Source of the DNA: Polytrichum commune
Lineage: Eukaryota; Streptophyta; Polytrichopsida; Polytrichales; Polytrichaceae
Direction: 5' to 3'
Assembly: GCA_950295325.1 (NCBI GenBank)
Contig: OX485804.1
Span: 21,512,001-21,576,000, forward strand
DNA length: 64,000 nt
Of the stretch, positions 24,901-34,479 are shown piece after piece (position 1 is the stretch's first letter; each line of letters opens with the position of its first letter). The position numbers were made by a program, and so were the translations under genes. The notes below the pieces were generated by a model. That model was not told the DNA's origin, did no database searches, and saw only the letters and a program-made list of their open reading frames with translations.

Positions 24901-26899
24901 TATTTCAATTATTGGATTCGTAGAGGAATAGACACACAAAAGCCAATGCATGGTTGCTAAAACCTTCAGCATATCATAGGTTGACATCCCATGAGAGGCA
25001 TTTTCTTAATATACATAAAGAAAATAAAAAAGAATGCACCAAAACATCTCATGCATAACATTATTCAGCCATGTGGGTCATCTCCACTGGTCTTGGAATA
25101 CGTTAGTTATATATATGTGGGTCCCACAACTGAAGTAGTGATATTAGTTTACTATTCATACATTCAAGTTGACACTAGGAGATTTGGGCGGAGTTGTTCA
25201 CCTAGCCCATTCACACGAATCACTATTCATTATGCCACTATTCATAGGAAGCATTGTTCATCCAAAAACATCATTATTAACTAAAAAAATACTATTCATA
25301 ACAACACTATTCTCTAACAATACCGATATTATTCACAATATTCATACTATTCATATTGGTGCCAATTTCTTCTTATTATTGTAGGCTAATAGCAAGTTGG
25401 CCAAATTTTTCCCAATAATTAGTTTTTGAAAGAAAAAGCTTAGGCAGTTTGTTAAAACATAATTTTATGAAAAATATGTATATGTATGTTTCTTCATGTA
25501 GGCACATAGAATATCCTACATACAAATCCATGTACTATAAGTCATTTTTCATTCATTCATGGTGACTAAGTACATGATGTTAGCCTTGAGGGTGTAGGTT
25601 AAGCCATCTTGGTGTGCTATCATTTTGTGCTCATGTTCAATAGAGGTTGTTTGAAAATCTGCAAGCATGACTAAGACTAGAGGCAAATTAGTCATTAGTT
25701 CCATCCCATTGACAAGACTGAGAGATTATTGATCTTTGCAAGTGATATTAAAGTTTTGAATGACCAAGTTGAGAGAGATCACCTTGGGACGATTGGAGAA
25801 TTTCCCGAATTTTAGTTGTTTTGATGATTGTTTTTTCTTTTATTTAGACCATCTAGCTGAATAATTTCCAAAAAAATTAGGCTTGAGTATTTTTAATTAT
25901 TTTATGCTCAACATGCTATCATCCTACAATATCTAAGTTTCTTCCCATGAAGTTAAGATAGTGTAGGCCCTAGTTAGAGGCTAACTATAGAATGAAACAC
26001 AACCATGCAGTTAAATATTGGATAAAGCTTGCCTTAGTGTATACTACATGTAATGACAATCCCCGAGGTTATAACGTATGTAACTATATAACTTGGATTT
26101 GTGCCGTCTAGGTTTGTTGCACTTGTGTATATGAATATGAAAGACTTTAACGTGGTGCATGTAGTGGTCTAGGCTAACCCTTGTGCCAACCCCCAAGAAT
26201 GCTACTTCGATGTTCCATTCCATTGTTTTCGGAATGTTGGGGCGATTGGAGGACGATGACAACCTCACTACCACCACCCATATTGTTCATTATATTTTAC
26301 TATTAGAATACAGACCAAACCCTCCATCACTTTGCCACCCATGAATATGCCACATCACTTTAACGTGGTCCCCCCACCTTTCTAGATGATGGGAGTGGTA
26401 AGGAGGTGAACACCACCACCACCACATTGTCTATTGTGTAGTAGATGGATTGCAACCTACATTCCAATGAATGGTGTGATATTCCAACCAATAAACATAC
26501 CCGACATGACATGTCTCCAACTAGTACATTAATAATCTGTACAATTCGGTTTCCCCACGCTAACATATTGTTATATCACATTATTTATTAGTATTTATCA
26601 GCAAAGTAATAAAATACATGATTTTTTAGTGGTTAATATATGGATGACTGTCTAAAGTTATAAATTTCATGATGCACTTTTCTCTCAAGGTAATTTGCAT
26701 GGGTAAAGAGGCACTCTATTTGCAAAGGCTACCTAACTGCACATATTAGTGTACACTATAGTTTACTCAAATAACTTATGGAAAAAGGATAAAAATAATA
26801 AATAAAGGAGATTGAGATAATCATGAGGGTGCACCTTGAACTCAACATGCAAGGTAAGTCTATGTTATTTGGATACTTTTCTTTGTGCACTCACTTCTC
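24901..26899. other. Unassigned; ATTCAT-rich block and possible old SINE
   Basis: No gene seen. 25140-25365 is a loose array of CTATTCAT / ATTCATA words. 26360-26480 (CCACCTTTCTAGATGATGGG..CACCACCACC) shares blocks with 36905-36975 and, more weakly, with the SINE at 21391-21769, so it may be an old SINE relative. Confidence 0.3.
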
Positions 26900-27190
26900 G
26901 TGGCATATGAAACATGCAATTTGTGTGAGGTAATTAGAAAATCCAAATTATGCTTTTAACCATTTGCCTCATAATGTTTGGAGCTCTTATAAATGCCTTA
27001 TTCATTATCAAAAAGAAGAATATTATGCTCATTAATTAGTCATATAGGTCCCCCAATTACGTTAATTATTGAATTTAAAATGCTTAGAATAGTTTAAGCA
27101 AATACTCTTATAAACACATGCCTTTTTGGTGTATGTTCTTAGATTCACACCTAACCACATAGCACTCAAATACATGTGTCCAAATTATCG
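26900..27190 (+). repeat. Dispersed repeat Rep-B, copy 2
   Basis: Matches 39275-39555 and 43035-43333. Shared blocks in order: TTCATTATCAAA, CATATAGGTCCCCCAATTA, TTAATTATTGA, then CACACCTAACCACATA and CACTCAAATACATGTGT. No ORF or terminal repeats are seen and the class is unknown. Confidence 0.6.
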
Positions 27191-28639
27191 GTATGTTGGA
27201 TATAGGACCTGCTTGCAGTATTGATCACACTCTTTCGACCGTGGACCCATGAGACTATTTGTGCACATTGACATTCATGCCTCAGTGACCTACCCAGTAC
27301 CCACCCACTCAAATTTGTGCATAAGTTAGTTCCGAGTCTTGGAACATAAGTTTATTATGCAATACATAACATTACAAAGCAACTAGTTGATGATCTCTTT
27401 GCAAAGAAAGAGGTTGTAATCAAACAACTCTAATTAATTATAGATGCTTGTCAAATACTCTACAATACATAGCATGAGTTCTCCCCATAAACAAAGAATC
27501 ATAAAATTAAAGAAGAATTATGCTTGTCTGACACTTGATGCAATGGGAAAATGCCCAAGACCTGAGTAACATTATGTGCCTTGATATGGATTCTTTCTGA
27601 TTACATACGATGCATGGTCTTTTGACACACCAAGATGTAAAATTTAGCTCTCAAAACTATTGTTGTAAAGTAAGTTACAATCAGTTCAAACAACCATGTT
27701 ATGAAAAATGATGAGGACCCCCACCTTCATTGCCTAGAACCAACACAACATAGTTGGGTACTAGACCCAAACTACATCAAAGCCCAAGTAATAATGGTAC
27801 ACAAAGCCACACAACTACCTCCATGATCCCATTTGGTTTGCTTGCAAAACCATCACCTTGCATCCTTGGAAATGACCCTTTTGTGCTTTGTGGGCCTACC
27901 TCCTTGGCATTGTGAATAGAATGGCTAGAATATGCATTGACAAGCCACCCTAATCCCACCTTGAACCAACCCAAGATAGAGTGAGGCCCATTACCTACCC
28001 TACATGAAGGTAGTGGAGGCCGCTCTGAGGTGGCATCACTAATGACACTTAAAATTGTCACTCTGTGGGCCTAGACACTCCTACACCTCCGGGTATGGTG
28101 CAAGGTTGTAGAGTGTTGGCAATTGGGAGGCGTTTATTGCTGTTGGTTTTGGATGGGGTGTTGGTTTTAGCACCCTCCACCTTAAATATGATAATTAGCG
28201 TCACTAACTCTAGTTGTCTTGCTCAATAGTATTTTGTAAACCGTGGTATGGTGTCACCAACACTAAATGTTAATCCATCATTATTTTACATCCCTTGTAA
28301 ATGTTTTTGGGGTATTATAAACAATGTTGCGATTACTGTCACTTACGCAGTGATTTTTCATCTAAAATTCAATCATCCATGACAATATTTCACAAGTTGC
28401 TGACAAGAGAAGGTAAAATTTTGGCCAATGGATGAACCCATCCATCATCCATGACAATATTTGTTCATTTATTCATAAGAAGTGTCATCTGAAAAGTTAC
28501 CCTAATGACATAAAATACCATTTGACACTAAATATCATATTTACTGTGGTTCTCTTTTTCCCTAAATCCTAACCACAAAAAAATAAAAAAAATAAAAAGC
28601 ACATTGTGAAGAGCTTGAGCTTGCATATAGTGTGGCTCA
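27191..28639. other. No recognisable feature
   Basis: No gene supported. The minus-strand open frame at 27777-28061 shows no motif. The segment 28380-28480 repeats the phrase CATCCATGACAATATTT twice about 67 bp apart. Confidence 0.3.
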
Positions 28640-29350
28640 TAAGTTATTGGGGGCCAAGGTTAGGCACCCACCTCTTTGAGTCGGCCCCACCACTATTGCC
28701 CAATATGAAAATGCTATGATTTATATTGTATTTTTAAATTTTTTAAATTTTAGGCTTCATTGATTGTCTCAATTAGTGCGTCTTGCTATTTGGAGTTATG
28801 CAATGTACTGACAGTTTACTCGTGAGTTCAATTTTCATTGACGATAGTTTAATAGGTTGTTCAAACATTATAGATCATAAATGGTTTTCTTGTAAAATAT
28901 GATATTCTCACTAAACTATTAAAGCACTATGTAAATTTGAATAATAATATGCACTAATTGGGATTATAAATGAAGTTGACCCAAGATTTAGCATCAAAAC
29001 CCCTGATTAGTGTAGAAGACTCACTTGAGATGAATTCACCACAAATCTTTGGGGGTCATAGTTTTTACTAAGATCCCCTACCTTACCTTAGTGGTACATT
29101 GTTTTGTCTACTGACTAAGTGTGGGTTACCATGTTATTCGGAATTCCATGTTGCTATAACTTTTTTACTGATATTATCGTTTTTTACCAACTAAATCATA
29201 TCATGTTCTTTAGTGTGCATACTAACTACTTATATTATGTGGGTATACATTGATACTTTCGGTAACATGTTATAGCAATGTGTAATTCCAAATGATAACC
29301 CACACTAATTAGACAAAACAATGCAATATTGGGGTGCAGCTAGTGTTGCG
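28640..29350 (+). repeat. Dispersed repeat Rep-D, copy 2, interrupted
   Basis: Contains both halves of Rep-D (GGTTAGGCACCCACCTCTTT..; CACTTGAGATGAATTCACC..GGGGGTCATAG). Compared with 4640-4900 it has extra AT-rich sequence at about 28720-28960 and the MITE 29097-29323 near its end. Rep-D sequence (GCAATATTGGGG) resumes after the MITE. Confidence 0.6.
29097..29323. mobile_element. Foldback MITE with about 60-bp terminal inverted repeats
   Basis: 227 bp bounded by CATTGTTTTGTCTA at the left and TAGACAAAACAATG at the right. The inverted repeats align with gaps for about 60 bp, including GTGTGGGTTA, GGAATT and TTGCTATAAC. The centre is AT-rich without an ORF. The target duplication is unclear (flanks GGTA and CAAT), so I do not assign a superfamily. 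It is inserted in Rep-D copy 2. Confidence 0.7.
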
Positions 29351-29982
29351 TTTTTTATTCTAGAGGTCGGAGGCGGCATTTTATATATATAATTTTTTTA
29401 ATGTTTTTATTTATTGAAAATCATCGAAGACATCAATCTATGACGTCCTTTATGACAAATCATTGTCGAAAACATTCCCCTCTTCTAAGATTAGTTCTTC
29501 GAGCTCTTCTCCGCCCAAACACTAATCCAAGAATGAAGACATTGCGAATGCAAAGCATCGTTCACGACTTGTCTGGTGTGCCATGTGATGTGTTATGTAT
29601 TCCAATATTTGTCAATTCGTGTGGCAACACTCAAGGCTCAGACATTGCCTTTGAGTTTGAATGTACTAATGTTATATGATAATATGGTACAAATGGCGAA
29701 GTCGAGCGTGCTAATATTTGCCCTATTGGCTTGGACTGATTGGAGTCATGAATTTATAATTAAAAACATAAAAAACCTCATAATTTTTTGATTATTATAA
29801 AATTCATTTTATAATGTGTATTTTAAAATAAATTAAAAGGAAATGCACCACTAGGTGCAGCTCAAATAGTTGGATGCATAGCCGTGGCCATTAGTGGGAG
29901 CTGGTAGCTGGTATGTACACTACCACCTATGTCCTCATTGCTCAACCCCATGTGTGTGAAGTCACAAGACCTGCAGAAGAAT
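29351..29982. other. No recognisable feature
   Basis: Two overlapping short plus-strand frames (29401-29679, 29576-29791) lack motifs. AT-rich, nothing supported. Confidence 0.3.
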
Positions 29983-30492
29983 GAACAGGGAGAACTAACT
30001 GCTAGTTACGAATGAACCGGTTGAGTTTGAGAAATGGAATGTTCATATTCAAGACTTCAGGAGAATTACCAATCGATCTAGAGGAATATAGAATTATCTT
30101 CACGTTAACAAACAAAAACCAATAGTTGTCAACATGTAACCGGTTGGTCTTGGAAACACTAGGATCTCAACGAGTGTGTATGTCTCACAAATTTTATTTG
30201 TCATTCAACTTTAAATCCAAAGTGTCACCTGACGTTTTCAAAACCAAAAATGAATGTCAATTGACATCTACATTTTCTTCTAAATTGTCACCTCAATGTC
30301 ACATGCCTAGTAAAACGTGTCATTTCAATTTCTAAAGTGTCAATTGACGTATGATTTTTGTGTCAAATTTAAAATTTTGCGTGTCAATTGACGTGCATTT
30401 TATTTTTGTGCAAGCGTTTGCATGTCAAATGTCAAAACTTTTGTCAAAAATACACACTGATCTCAACGGCTTACGTCCAAAAAATCTCCCCT
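29983..30492 (+). repeat. Rep-A, copy 2, interrupted by a MITE
   Basis: Starts GAACAGGGAGAAC like the copy at 43335 and follows Rep-A up to ACTAGGATCTCAACG (30172). The MITE 30173-30458 intervenes, after which Rep-A resumes with GATCTCAACGG and ends AAAATCTCCCC. Comparison with the intact copy at 6690-6905 gives the empty-site sequence. Confidence 0.75.
30173..30458. mobile_element. Mutator-like MITE, copy 1, 10-bp target duplication
   Basis: 286 bp starting AGTGTGTATG and ending ATACACACT, flanked by GATCTCAACG at 30163-30172 and 30459-30468. The 9-bp terminal repeat AGTGTGTAT is exact. Inside, GTCAATTGAC palindromes and TGTCAA words recur. The second copy at 32580-32918 has the same ends. 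A 9-10-bp duplication fits Mutator-like elements. It has no ORF and is inserted in Rep-A. Confidence 0.85.
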
Positions 30493-30572
30493 GGCCACTG
30501 CTGCTGTAGAAAAGTGGCGGGCTTGTAAGGAAGGGCATTGATGAGAATGAACGTTCACATGTTAGCAGTGTA

Positions 30573-31444
30573 TAGTCTAACCTTGATAATGTCACCCTTG
30601 TTAATAGAACACCTTGATATTGTCACCTAAAAGTTTGAAACCGATTTGCATAGTGTAAAACTCCCTCGTTATTATCCCTATCACCCTTGGTAATGTCACT
30701 ATTTTTTCCAAAATCCGTAGTGTAAATGTGATAATACCAAGTATGGATGGATTGTATGTGATGGTTGGATGGACAGATTGTAGTAGCCGAAAGGGTCCTT
30801 GGATGGACAAATTGTAGAAAAGCCTTGTCCTTTGGAGTACATAAACATGGAAGGTGAAGATGATTTTGAGGTGGAATATTCTACTGAGGAGCTTGTGCAA
30901 TTAGTGCAAGATGGCGAACAAGTTCTTGATTCCGTGGAAGTAGACCCATTGATTGTTGATAGCAGTGATGATGAGTCTAAAGTAGTGAAGCTAAGTGATG
31001 CACAAAAATATGCTAAAGATGTTTTGAATTTTATGGCTAGCCAAGGTTCTCAAATTTTCAACACTCTGGAATTGTTAGGAATGGAAAAAATCCATGACAA
31101 ACTCATTAGAATTGGTGTTGCACATTTAACATCAACAAAACAATGTGACATTAGAAGCTTCTTTGTCTCTAGTGAGAGGTCTTTACCTGATCTCAATGAC
31201 ACATTATGATGTGCTCTTGTTGTTATTCACAATTTTGAATTAGATTTTACATTCACAAATATTGAAGTCTGGTATTTGTTATTTTCTTTTTTACATTGTA
31301 ATTTTATTTTTATTTTCTACCTTTTTTTTATAATATCACATTATGCACAAATCTTCAAAATGTGACATTATCAAATATGTCACACCTTGTTTATGTCACT
31401 TTTTTTGGTGTAACGGATGGTGTGACATTATCAAGGTTAGACTG
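30573..31444 (+). mobile_element. Pogo-like (Tc1/mariner) element, internally deleted
   Basis: 872 bp flanked by TA (30571-30572 and 31445-31446). The 23-bp terminal inverted repeats are identical except for the first base: YAGTCTAACCTTGATAATG then TCAC. Further TAATGTCAC words lie just inside both ends. A TA duplication and a YAGT..ACCT start are typical of the pogo branch. Inside is an intact ORF for the C-terminus of the transposase (30799-31209), but the DNA-binding and DDE parts are missing, so the element cannot move alone. Confidence 0.85.
30799..31209 (+). pseudogene. C-terminal remnant of pogo-type transposase, open 136 codons
   Basis: The ORF begins ATG at 30799 and runs without stops to TGA. 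It has an acidic N-terminal half (EGEDDFEVEYSTEELVQL and DSSDDES). A helical stretch follows (LSDAQKYAKDVLNFMASQG), then a block ending KQCDIRSFF near residue 125. An acidic linker, a helix and a final KQ..I..FF motif are the usual tail of pogo/Tigger-like transposases. The helix-turn-helix DNA-binding and catalytic DDE domains expected before it are absent, and only about 225 bp separate the ORF from the left TIR. This looks like an internal deletion that happened to leave an uninterrupted frame. It could in principle be translated, but I have no evidence for that. Confidence 0.65.
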
Positions 31445-31484
31445 TACTAGGCTGCTGGGCTGGACACTGACGAAGTTGATTGGG

Positions 31485-32060
31485 AGGCCAATGCATGTTG
31501 CGGCCACGGCCTGACTAGTCGTACGCGGTCCCTGCAGTTAATGCCGTGATCGCTTATGAATGCAGCCATTAATTATGTGACAGTGGCGACCAGGTGTGTC
31601 AGCAGCCGTCAGGGCTCTGATGAAAGGGCCACAGATATTGAGGAGGAGCAGGAGGAGGATGGACTTTTGATAAAAAAAAGAAAAGAAAAAAGGGAGGCTC
31701 CGCGTTATAACTTATCACTCGGGAATTTTGGCATTCCTCGGGAACATTCACCCTGCAGGAGTCAGGAATACTCGCCCTGTGGCAGAGTGAGTATATACTG
31801 TATATAACTGAGTTGTTGTGTACTGTAGGGTTACAGTTTGTCTCAAATGACACGAAAGTCAGAGTAAGTTCTCAATCCTCTGGTAGTTTATATGTTATAT
31901 ATCACTGAAGTAATTATTGGGCCTGCTGCATGCATGGCACTGTTTTTTGGCCTGCATATTATTGTATAAAATAGTCTTATATATGCTATATAGCGCTGCC
32001 AGTGGAGGTAATTAAGCGCCTGGAGTATGTTACTGCAGGCAATTAGGAGGGCGTGGATTG
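31485..32060 (+). repeat. Duplicated block D2, copy 1
   Basis: Matches 51438-51895 on the same strand. Aligned blocks include ATGCATGTTGC, GACAGTGG.GACC, AAGGGCC.CAGATA, AACTTAT.ACTC, CATTCCT.GGGAACATTCA, and AAGTCAGAGTA..TTCTCA.T. The class is unknown. Copy 2 has a TATATAGG box where this copy has diverged. The minus-strand pyrimidine frame and plus frame at 31556-31807 are not conserved between copies, so no protein is proposed. Confidence 0.6.
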
Positions 32061-32579
32061 CTGTCACCATGCATGCATTGTCATTGGTGGGTGCGTACGT
32101 AGAAGAACAAGGTCTAACTGCAGGGATGGACTAATTAATTAACGGCGCTAATTAATCTTGCAGTAATTAGTACGCAGTTAAGTTATGTACAGTCAAGAGT
32201 AATGACAAAAGAGGCTGAGTTGATATGTGAAGGACCAGCTTGCTCAGCTCATGAGTACGTAGGGGATTGCTTATCAACCCATTAAGCAAGTGCCAACTGA
32301 GTCTGCACGACCATGACGCAGAGTGTGTCAGCCATGCACACGTACTGCAGTGCAGTCACGGGCAGTACCAGAACTGCAACAGCGCTCACGTGCCCACTGC
32401 CCAACGCTCCACGCGTCATGCCACCAGGAAGACCAGTACACAGCCCACATAATGCACTCTAATCTAGCATGTAGTCCCTAACCGGCATAATAAGCGCTGA
32501 GGATAGTTTCCATTATGAATAATTGTTGAATTTATGTAGTCTCTTGTCTGCAAGTTCAAGATTCAAAAGGATTCTAATC
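32061..32579. other. No recognisable feature
   Basis: Contains TTAATTAA-rich sequence near 32130-32170 and a more GC-rich part at 32290-32460. No gene is supported. Confidence 0.3.
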
Positions 32580-32918
32580 AGTGTGTATTTTTTGACAATT
32601 TTTTTGGCACGTCTTTGACATTTGACATGCAATAACTTGCACCCCGAAAAAAACATTGCATGTAATTGAAATGCACAATTTAGAATTTGACATGAAGTGC
32701 AATTTGTGGAAAAAAGAAAATCAAACAAAAAAACCCACAAATCAATTGACATGTTAGAATGTGAAATGACATGACCTACTAGACATGTGATGTTGAGGTG
32801 ATATTTTAGAAGAAAAGTGTTGATGTCAATTGGCATTCATTTTTTGGTTTCACAATGTCACTTGACACTTTGGATTTTGAAGTTGAACGTCAAATGAAAA
32901 TGTTCAAACATACACATT
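32580..32918. mobile_element. Mutator-like MITE, copy 2
   Basis: 339 bp starting AGTGTGTATTTTTTGAC and ending ATACACATT. Flanks are GATTCTAATC (32570-32579) and GACTCTAATG (32919-32928), a slightly decayed 10-bp duplication. The interior matches 30173-30458 in inverted orientation (for example CACTTGACACTTTGGATTT against AAATCCAAAGTGTCACCTG). Non-autonomous. Confidence 0.8.
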
Positions 32919-33896
32919 GACTCTAATGCCCTTAAAAACACATTATTTGGATATTGTATGCAAAAGTTATAAGGGTTTGAAGTTACATCTGTAGGCAATT
33001 TAAAATCACTACCTAAATCACATGTTCAAAGGGTGTACATCCTCAACATTAATATTAAATTAATATGGAAGATATAAAGGTGTTGGTTTTGGGTACACAT
33101 ACCTAATGTTACCAAAGGTTTACTTCCTTAATCTCTCCAACAAGTAGTATCTTAAAGTTTGTGAATGTATTTTCAAGAATTTCTATCATTTTTCAATTGT
33201 TCACTTAGAACTCTTACTCATTGGTATTTTGTAGCACCTACCAAGGGATATGGTGAAAACGTTGATTACTATGTACAACTTGTTAATTTTAACCAAATTT
33301 AGTCTATGAAAGTTAAATTAGGATGGCTCAACAACAAACCTACCAGGAGGGGGAGGGGTGTTTTTACTACACCCCCCTTAATAGGTATTGGAAAACAAAA
33401 TTTCCTTTTACCTCACCCCTTGTATAATATATATATATATATATATATATTTAATAGAACTTGGATAATATGCATATGGTGAAAGTTTGAAGGTGAAAGT
33501 TCTGACCGTGAAGCCCTCAACGTCCCAAAATGGGGCTTTCAGCTCTCAGTGGATATGAGATTTTGGTGATTTGGTGGGGATTTGGTTCTCAAGGGTGGCT
33601 ATTGAAATTGCAGATCACTTCCAAAAAGCTCAATCACAAACTATTGTCAGTTGATTATCTTCTATGTCCTTTGAAGCAGTGACGTCTTACAAGTCCTCTT
33701 CGCAATTTTGGCACTTGAGAAACATGCAATGGTGGTTGTGGTTGTTGTTGTTTTTTTTTAAATAATTTTTTTTTAATTACATATATGACATACACATTGC
33801 TCATGAGTTTGGATATGTTCTACATGACCCTGCACATGTAGAAAATATTTGAGAATAAGTGAGGCAAATGCCAGTATTTTCATCAACTCAAATTGA
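32919..33896. other. Unassigned, with an AT-dinucleotide run
   Basis: A run of AT repeats lies at about 33425-33450. No gene or mobile-element ends are seen. Confidence 0.4.
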
Positions 33897-34476
33897 GGGT
33901 TGGTTTACACCATGAACATGAAGTCGGACCATGGAAGATGGCCTTTTCCCATGGTCTGACTAATTGGTCCGACTTGATGGTCCAACTTCTATGGTGTGGT
34001 TTCTTAGAAAAGAATTTACGAAGCCCTTGGGTCCCTCATTAGCTGTAATCCAAATGTGGACCAAGAGGGCTGACCATGCACCAAAAAGTGAATGTGATGT
34101 TTTTTTAACATATGCCCAAAAAGGGCAATTTTGAAAAGATTTTTTTTTTGACCATTCTCTTGTCTTTTATCATCTTCATCTTCTCTTCTCCCATAAAAAA
34201 TTCATTAAAATTTATGTTAACAATATTTCTTTGCCACGTGCCCATGCCTTTTTCTACCAGAGCACCTATTTTGCCTCTCCCACCTGAAAACCCGACGGAC
34301 CATGTTAATGGCTAATGAAGGCCTTTAAATTTGTCTTTTGGGGACCTTAAAATCCATGGTCACTCTGACCTTTTTTCCTTGGTGTAAACCGAAGTGGTCT
34401 TGAGACGAGTTCAATAGCCAATCACAAATTTACAAGGCCTTGGGACGACTTTATGGTCCATGGTGTAAACAACCCC
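33897..34476. mobile_element. PIF/Harbinger-like MITE, copy 1, TGA duplication
   Basis: 580 bp starting GGGTTGGTTTACACCATG and ending CATGGTGTAAACAACCCC, flanked by TGA (33894-33896 and 34477-34479). Subterminal copies of GGACCATGG / CCATGGTC and GTCCGACTT recur at both ends. The longer relative at 37704-38829 shares ends and most of the flanking interior. A 3-bp TNA duplication with GGG..CCC termini fits PIF/Harbinger. The short frame at 34112-34315 is not conserved in the relative. Confidence 0.85.
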
Positions 34477-34479
34477 TGA

